The notes beneath the pieces are model-generated. The model saw nothing but the letters and a program-made list of their open reading frames with translations. It did not search any database and had not been told where the DNA came from. Shown here one piece after another: positions 15,366 to 19,684 of a DNA stretch of 19,684 nucleotides. The DNA comes from an uncultured Burkholderiales bacterium. Lineage in GTDB: Bacteria; Pseudomonadota; Gammaproteobacteria; Burkholderiales; Burkholderiaceae_E. Location: the NCBI GenBank assembly GCA_903923345.1, contig CAIXXI010000078.1, forward strand, positions 1 to 19,684, in the 5' to 3' direction. The translations under genes and the position numbers were made by a program. The stretch's first letter is position 1. Each line of letters starts with the position of its first letter.

Positions 15366-15785
15366 TTACTCCCGGATCTGGCGAAATGAGCGGTAGTGAT
15401 CCTCGGTGTACCAGAACTGAGCTGAAGCGCTGGCTGGATCGCCACCTGCAATGATCCGGCGTGCGCCGCGACTGCGGGTTCCGGGCGTTTTGACGGTGTA
15501 TTCAGTGTAGAAACCCCGCGCTTGTCTGGGTAAATGCTGTTCGCGGTTGCCAAAAACGGTTCCGTCTTTGGCATAGGGAAACGGCCCACCTGCGCGGATC
15601 AACTCGAGCGTGCGAACGGCCTGTGCCGGCAATTCCGACACGCTGATCGACTCCGGCTGCGAGACACTGCCTGCGTCGCGTGCGACCGAAACCTGCGGGC
15701 AGGCCGCGCACCAGGCCAGCATCCACAGCAGGAAGACCTGCTGAATTGGAAAGAACCGATGAATTGCGCGGGTGACGATGTGCAT
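15366..15785 (-). CDS. Secreted guanyl-specific ribonuclease (barnase/RNase Sa type)
   Basis: A 139-residue ribonuclease N1/T1-family protein. The N-terminus has a basic start and a hydrophobic core (about 11-29, FFPIQQVFLLWMLAWCAAC), and SVA-RD at 33-37 is a plausible signal peptidase site, so export is inferred. The catalytic domain (about 50-139) has DGTVFGNREQHLP at 74-86, the general base E95 in FYTEYTV, R110 in RGARRIIAGG, and the general acid H130 in YTEDHYRSF, the full barnase E/R/H set. RNase Sa has Cys in RRIICG; here it is Ala, so that disulfide is absent. Chosen start ATG 15785 is 10 bp after the DUF1631 stop. The barstar gene follows at once. Confidence 0.88.
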   Translation of the reverse strand: MHIVTRAIHRFFPIQQVFLLWMLAWCAACPQVSVARDAGSVSQPESISVSELPAQAVRTLELIRAGGPFPYAKDGTVFGNREQHLPRQARGFYTEYTVKTPGTRSRGARRIIAGGDPASASAQFWYTEDHYRSFRQIRE

Positions 15786-15795
15786 CGCCCGGATG

Positions 15796-18075
15796 CTAAA
15801 CCAGCTCGGCGGTCTCCGCGCGCGTGACGGTGTCGCCCGCCGATTCGGTGGCCACGCGATGGATCGCCCGCTCCATGCTGATGCCCTCTGCCGAGCGGGT
15901 GATTTCACCGTTGCGCAGTCGCTCAAGCAGTTCGGCCGATTCAAAGGTGAGGCTCTCGTCCGGATAACGACTGAGGATGAAGAGCTTGCGGGCTGGGCTG
16001 ATCCAGGCCAGTTTCAGCGTCCTCACGCCCGAGGCGTCGTGCAGGTCGAGAAGCTGTCCGCGTTGCAGATCAGCCATCAGCCTGTCGGACTCGGACACGA
16101 CAGGCGGTACCGCTGGCTTGGGGGCTACTGCGTCCTTCGGCACGAAGCGGATCGTCCCGTCAGGCTGAAGTCGCACGGCCACTTCAGTCCGTGCAGGCGC
16201 ACCGGGACCCACGCGCCGCTTGGCCGCTTCGATCTCACGCGTGTGGGTTCGCATCAATTCTTCGAAGAACGCTGCGCGATCGACATCCGGCATGTCGATC
16301 AGGTCGAGTCCACGGTTGATGCCACGCATCATGCCGGGCAGGACCGCAGCCAGCCGCGCGATCTCCTCGCTTTGCTTGGGCAGCACACTCCAGATCAGGT
16401 ATTCCGCGGCGCGCACACCGACTTCCCATGCCCGCGCACCGGCCTCGCTGTCGCGTGAGCAGCGCGCTCGGGCCATCACATCGACCCACCACTTCGAGAG
16501 GAACCCACGAACAAAGGCCGGAACCTCGCGATCCAGGCGCCGCTCAACCTCGACCCAGGCCTCATCGCGTGCAATCGCCAGCGCCTCGCGCAAGGCCGCC
16601 TCGCGTTGCGCCAGCGCCCGCTTGGCGGCCTGTCGCTCGCTCTCATCACGGGCCAGCGTGTCAACCTGCGTCAACGCCGATTCGAACACCGTCAGGTCCG
16701 TGACGAACTCGGCAATCACACGGTCCATGACTGAGCTCAGACCGATTTGCAGCGCAGCGCCCGCAGTGGTGTCGGCATCGGGATCGGCACCGAGATCGGA
16801 AATTCGATCGATCAACTGCCGCAGCGGATGCTGGCGACGCGCAAAAAAGCCGCGATCAAGCAGGGCCGCCTTGACCGCGACCACCTGCAGACGCAGCAAT
16901 TGCTGTTTGACCGAATCCGGCAGCCTGCGATCCGAATAGATGTAGTCGAAGACCAGCGCCACGATCTCGCAGGTCACCTGATCCAGCGGCGAACCCTGAG
17001 CCCGAATACGCTGCACGATCGCCGGCAACTGGCCTGCCGCCTCGTCCGAACCACCGTCGCGCTGCAGATCAGTCAGGGCATCAACCAGAGGCGCAATGAC
17101 CGGCGCGAGCGGGATATCCGCGACACCGAAGGCTTCCGGATTGGAGAGCATCCGGGCGACCTGTCGACGGCCCGCCGGCATGCCAGCGCTGGCCCTTGCC
17201 ATCGCCTGGTTCAATTCGGCCATCAGGGCGCCGGCATCTGCCGCGCCAGCACCGACCCCCGCCCCTGCCCCTGCGGAAAACGAGGGTGCACCCGAATGCC
17301 CACCCGGCTCGGTGCGCACAGCAGCGCGATTCGAAGCCTCATCGGCACTGCCCTGGGCAGCCGGCGCACGACGCGGACCCTCGCCGGTCACCCGCACCTG
17401 CTGCCGGATCCGGGGCAGCACGTGGTTGGACACCAGACGCTCGTTGACCGCCTCGTAGATGCCATTGAGGCTGCGGGTCACATGCGGCTCGAACGCACTG
17501 AGCAGTGCCGAACGGACTTCGGCCTTGGGCGAGAGTTCGCCCAGGGAGGATTTCAGTGCCTCGAAAACCGCCTCGGGCGAAACCGGATGGCGGGATTCAT
17601 CAAACCAGTCTCGGTCGACCAGCGCAGCCAGCCGCGCACGAATGCCCAACACCTGATCGGGGTCCAGTGCATTGCCCGCGCGCTGCACCAGCTTGCCCAC
17701 TTCGATCGAATCGAGCAGCGAGTCTTCGGATAACAGCGACAACTCGATGGGCACATCGGATGCCGGGGGCGTCGATTCAGTCCGGTCGGGATCCAGGCGG
17801 CGCACGAAGTTGTCGACGAAATGGCGCTGAAACAGGCCTTCCAGCTCCAGCCGACTTTCGCGCACCAGCATCACCGCATCGAGCAGCACCTCGCGCCGCT
17901 CCGCCAATTCAGCGCGCAGTGCCTGGGCAGTGAGTTCGTCGCTGATGGTCTGAAGCGCATCGGCGATCACCTGGGTGAGCCTTTGCAGGATGAGATCACG
18001 ACACTCACCCACGAGGTCGGTTCGCCTGCGCGATGGCGATCCGAAAGACGGCAATATGGATTCAACGCTGGACAT
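15796..18075 (-). CDS. DUF1631 family protein
   Basis: A large, mostly helical soluble protein of 759 residues of the DUF1631 family, which has no established function. It begins MSSVESILPSFGSPSRRRTD, has charged helical segments, a low-complexity Gly/Ala linker (about 258-275, GAGAGVGAGAADAGALMAEL region), then ARMLSNPEAFGVADIPLAPV, and a C-terminal part with LDLHDASGVRTLKLAWISP and KLFILSRYPDESLTFESAE, which resembles a PilZ-like fold seen in this family. The ATG at 18075 is chosen over an in-frame GTG at 18084 because AGGTG lies about 8 nt upstream. It is followed after 10 bp by the RNase gene on the same strand. A 183-bp gap separates it from maeB, with no clear promoter. Confidence 0.9.
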   Translation of the reverse strand: MSSVESILPSFGSPSRRRTDLVGECRDLILQRLTQVIADALQTISDELTAQALRAELAERREVLLDAVMLVRESRLELEGLFQRHFVDNFVRRLDPDRTESTPPASDVPIELSLLSEDSLLDSIEVGKLVQRAGNALDPDQVLGIRARLAALVDRDWFDESRHPVSPEAVFEALKSSLGELSPKAEVRSALLSAFEPHVTRSLNGIYEAVNERLVSNHVLPRIRQQVRVTGEGPRRAPAAQGSADEASNRAAVRTEPGGHSGAPSFSAGAGAGVGAGAADAGALMAELNQAMARASAGMPAGRRQVARMLSNPEAFGVADIPLAPVIAPLVDALTDLQRDGGSDEAAGQLPAIVQRIRAQGSPLDQVTCEIVALVFDYIYSDRRLPDSVKQQLLRLQVVAVKAALLDRGFFARRQHPLRQLIDRISDLGADPDADTTAGAALQIGLSSVMDRVIAEFVTDLTVFESALTQVDTLARDESERQAAKRALAQREAALREALAIARDEAWVEVERRLDREVPAFVRGFLSKWWVDVMARARCSRDSEAGARAWEVGVRAAEYLIWSVLPKQSEEIARLAAVLPGMMRGINRGLDLIDMPDVDRAAFFEELMRTHTREIEAAKRRVGPGAPARTEVAVRLQPDGTIRFVPKDAVAPKPAVPPVVSESDRLMADLQRGQLLDLHDASGVRTLKLAWISPARKLFILSRYPDESLTFESAELLERLRNGEITRSAEGISMERAIHRVATESAGDTVTRAETAELV

Positions 18076-18258
18076 GGCCGACACCTGGACCGAGGCGGCT
18101 GGTCGAAGGGCCGGCGCACTCGGACCTTCAGAGTATCGACTGCGGGCAAGCCCCAGCAGCAGTGCTGGCTCGAATGCGCGTACCTGCCCGATGAACGGTC
18201 AGGGCTGAACCCTCCAGTGGCCGATCACGACCGAACGCAGCTCAGCGGCCCAGTGTGC

Positions 18259-19684
18259 TCAGCGACCTGCGTTGACCTCAGCCACGGTCCAGGCGGTCAT
18301 GTTCACCAGTCGGCGCACGGTGGCTGCAGCCGTGAGGATGTGGATCGGGGCCGCCGCACCGAGCAGCACGGGGCCAATCGCCACCCCATTGCCTGCTGCG
18401 GTCTTGAGCAGGTTGTATGAAATATTGGCCGCGTCGATGTTGGGCATGACCAGCAGGTTTGCATCCCCCTGCAGGGTGGTGTCGGGCAAGAGGGCACGAC
18501 GATGCGCCGCATCCAGTGCGGCATCACCGTGCATTTCGCCATCGACTTCGAGTTCCGGGGCTCGGTTGCGCAAGAGGACCAGGGTCTCGCGCATCTTGCG
18601 CGCCGAGGGCAAGTCGGATGACCCGAAGCTCGAATGCGACAGCAGTGCCACCGAGGGCTTGATGCCGATTCGGCGCAGTTCTTCGGCCGCCATCAGCGTG
18701 ATCTCAGCCAGTTGCGATGCATCCGGGTCGGGATTGACATGCGTGTCGACCAGGGTGACCTGGCGCCCGGGCAGCATCAGCGTGTTCATTGCGGCGTACA
18801 CCGATGCGTTGGCCCGTCGGCCGATCACCTGATCGATGTAATGCAGGTGCTGCGAATACAGCCCGAAAGTGCCACACAGCATGCCCTCGGCTTCACGGTT
18901 TCGAACCATGAGCGCACCGATCAGGGTGTTGCGCCGCCTGACCTCGATCTGCGCATAGGCGGGTGAGACGCCCTTTCGCGCGGTCAGCTGGTGATAGAGC
19001 CGCCAGTATTCACCGAAGCGCTCATCCCATTCCGGATTCACCACCTCGACATCCTGACCGAGCCGGATGCGCAGCCCGAAGCGCTCGATGCGCCGCTCGA
19101 GCACTGCGGGGCGTCCGACCAGGATCGGCCGGGCAAGCCGTTCGTCGACCGCCTGCTGGACACAGCGCAGCACCCGCTCATCCTCGCCCTCTGCGTAGAT
19201 GATCCGGCGCGACTCACCCCGGCGGGCCGCCGAGAAGATCGGCTTCATGAAGTTGCCCGAGTGGTACACAAACTGCTCGAGTTGCACCCGATAGCTGTCG
19301 AAATCAGCGATCGGACGGGTGGCCACCCCCGACTCCATCGCCGCGCGGGCCACTGCGGGCGCAATCTTGACGATCAGCCGCGGATCGAAGGGCCTGGGAA
19401 TGATGTATTCGGGGCCGAAGGCGGCTGCCATCGATCCGTATGCCGCCGCCGTGACCTCCGACTGCTCGGCACGGGCCAGATCGGCAACCGCCCTGACCGC
19501 CGCAATTTCCATCTCGCGGTTGATTATTGTGGCGCCCACATCCAGCGCACCGCGAAACAGGAAGGGAAAGACCAGGACGTTGTTGACCTGATTGGGGTAG
19601 TCGCTGCGACCCGTCGCCATCACGGCCACGATGCCCTCGACCTCTTCCGGCAGAATCTCGGGCGTTGGATTAGCCATCGCGAAC
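18259..19684 (-). CDS. maeB: NADP-dependent malic enzyme, C-terminal part (MaeB type)
   Basis: The gene runs off the window end, so its start is missing; about 474 residues are visible. The visible N-terminus FAMANPTPEILPEE followed by VFPFLFRGALDVGATIIN is the NAD(P)-binding malic enzyme domain (usual FALANPDPEI and NNVLxFPxxFRG motifs). From about residue 145 (GNFMKPIFSAARRGESRRII) a phosphotransacetylase-like domain follows, with YAEGEDERVLRC, GTFGLYSQHLHYIDQVIGRR and NLLVMPNIDAANISYNLLK. This fusion is the MaeB type, which decarboxylates malate to pyruvate with NADP; the PTA-like part is thought to bind acetyl-CoA as a regulatory domain. In a full-length protein of about 760 aa, roughly 285 residues lie outside the window. 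Confidence 0.95.
   Translation of the reverse strand, partial: FAMANPTPEILPEEVEGIVAVMATGRSDYPNQVNNVLVFPFLFRGALDVGATIINREMEIAAVRAVADLARAEQSEVTAAAYGSMAAAFGPEYIIPRPFDPRLIVKIAPAVARAAMESGVATRPIADFDSYRVQLEQFVYHSGNFMKPIFSAARRGESRRIIYAEGEDERVLRCVQQAVDERLARPILVGRPAVLERRIERFGLRIRLGQDVEVVNPEWDERFGEYWRLYHQLTARKGVSPAYAQIEVRRRNTLIGALMVRNREAEGMLCGTFGLYSQHLHYIDQVIGRRANASVYAAMNTLMLPGRQVTLVDTHVNPDPDASQLAEITLMAAEELRRIGIKPSVALLSHSSFGSSDLPSARKMRETLVLLRNRAPELEVDGEMHGDAALDAAHRRALLPDTTLQGDANLLVMPNIDAANISYNLLKTAAGNGVAIGPVLLGAAAPIHILTAAATVRRLVNMTAWTVAEVNAGR

Noticed and set aside
18153..18168. CCAGCA-GCAG-TGCTGG hairpin between maeB and DUF1631
   Set aside because: Stem of six with no T run on either strand; not enough to call a terminator.

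Overview
The window reads as a GC-rich chromosomal segment of a betaproteobacterium, most likely of the order Burkholderiales. The basis is the gene content and order (ccoI-ccoS-ccoNOQP-ccoG-ccoH, tkt-gap-pgk, rsmE, a YidB-type protein, a DUF1631 protein, a maeB-type malic enzyme) and the protein style; the species cannot be told from this sequence. No rRNA, tRNA, CRISPR array or recognisable insertion sequence was seen.

Region 1 (1-6749, all + strand) is a cbb3-type cytochrome c oxidase locus. It opens with the 3' end of a copper P-type ATPase (ccoI) and ccoS, continues with the structural genes ccoN, ccoO, ccoQ and ccoP, and then carries ccoG, a ccoH/fixH gene, an unnamed two-helix membrane protein (95 aa) and a SafE/TauE-like membrane protein. 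All heme and copper ligands expected in CcoN, CcoO and CcoP are present, so the enzyme should be functional: CcoNOP pump and reduce oxygen, while CcoI, CcoS, CcoG, CcoH and the SafE-like protein supply copper and assemble the complex.

Region 2 (6757-13417) holds central carbon genes on the - strand: tkt then gap, and further downstream pgk. A 2-kb islet sits between gap and pgk: a DM13-domain protein, an antitoxin/PIN-toxin pair with an AT-rich control region, about 290 bp with no convincing gene, and an orphan HPt-domain protein. tkt and pgk each have a TAGAAT -10 element exactly 25 nt before the start codon.

Region 3 (13490-14950, + strand) has rsmE (16S rRNA m3U1498 methyltransferase), divergent from tkt, and a YidB-like glycine-rich protein.

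Region 4 (14954-18075, - strand) is a tight three-gene unit: a DUF1631 protein, a secreted barnase/RNase Sa-type ribonuclease and a barstar-like inhibitor, separated by 10 and 4 bp. This is the most interesting system in the window. Region 5 (18259-19684, - strand) is the C-terminal part of a NADP-malic enzyme with its phosphotransacetylase-like domain, cut off by the window end.
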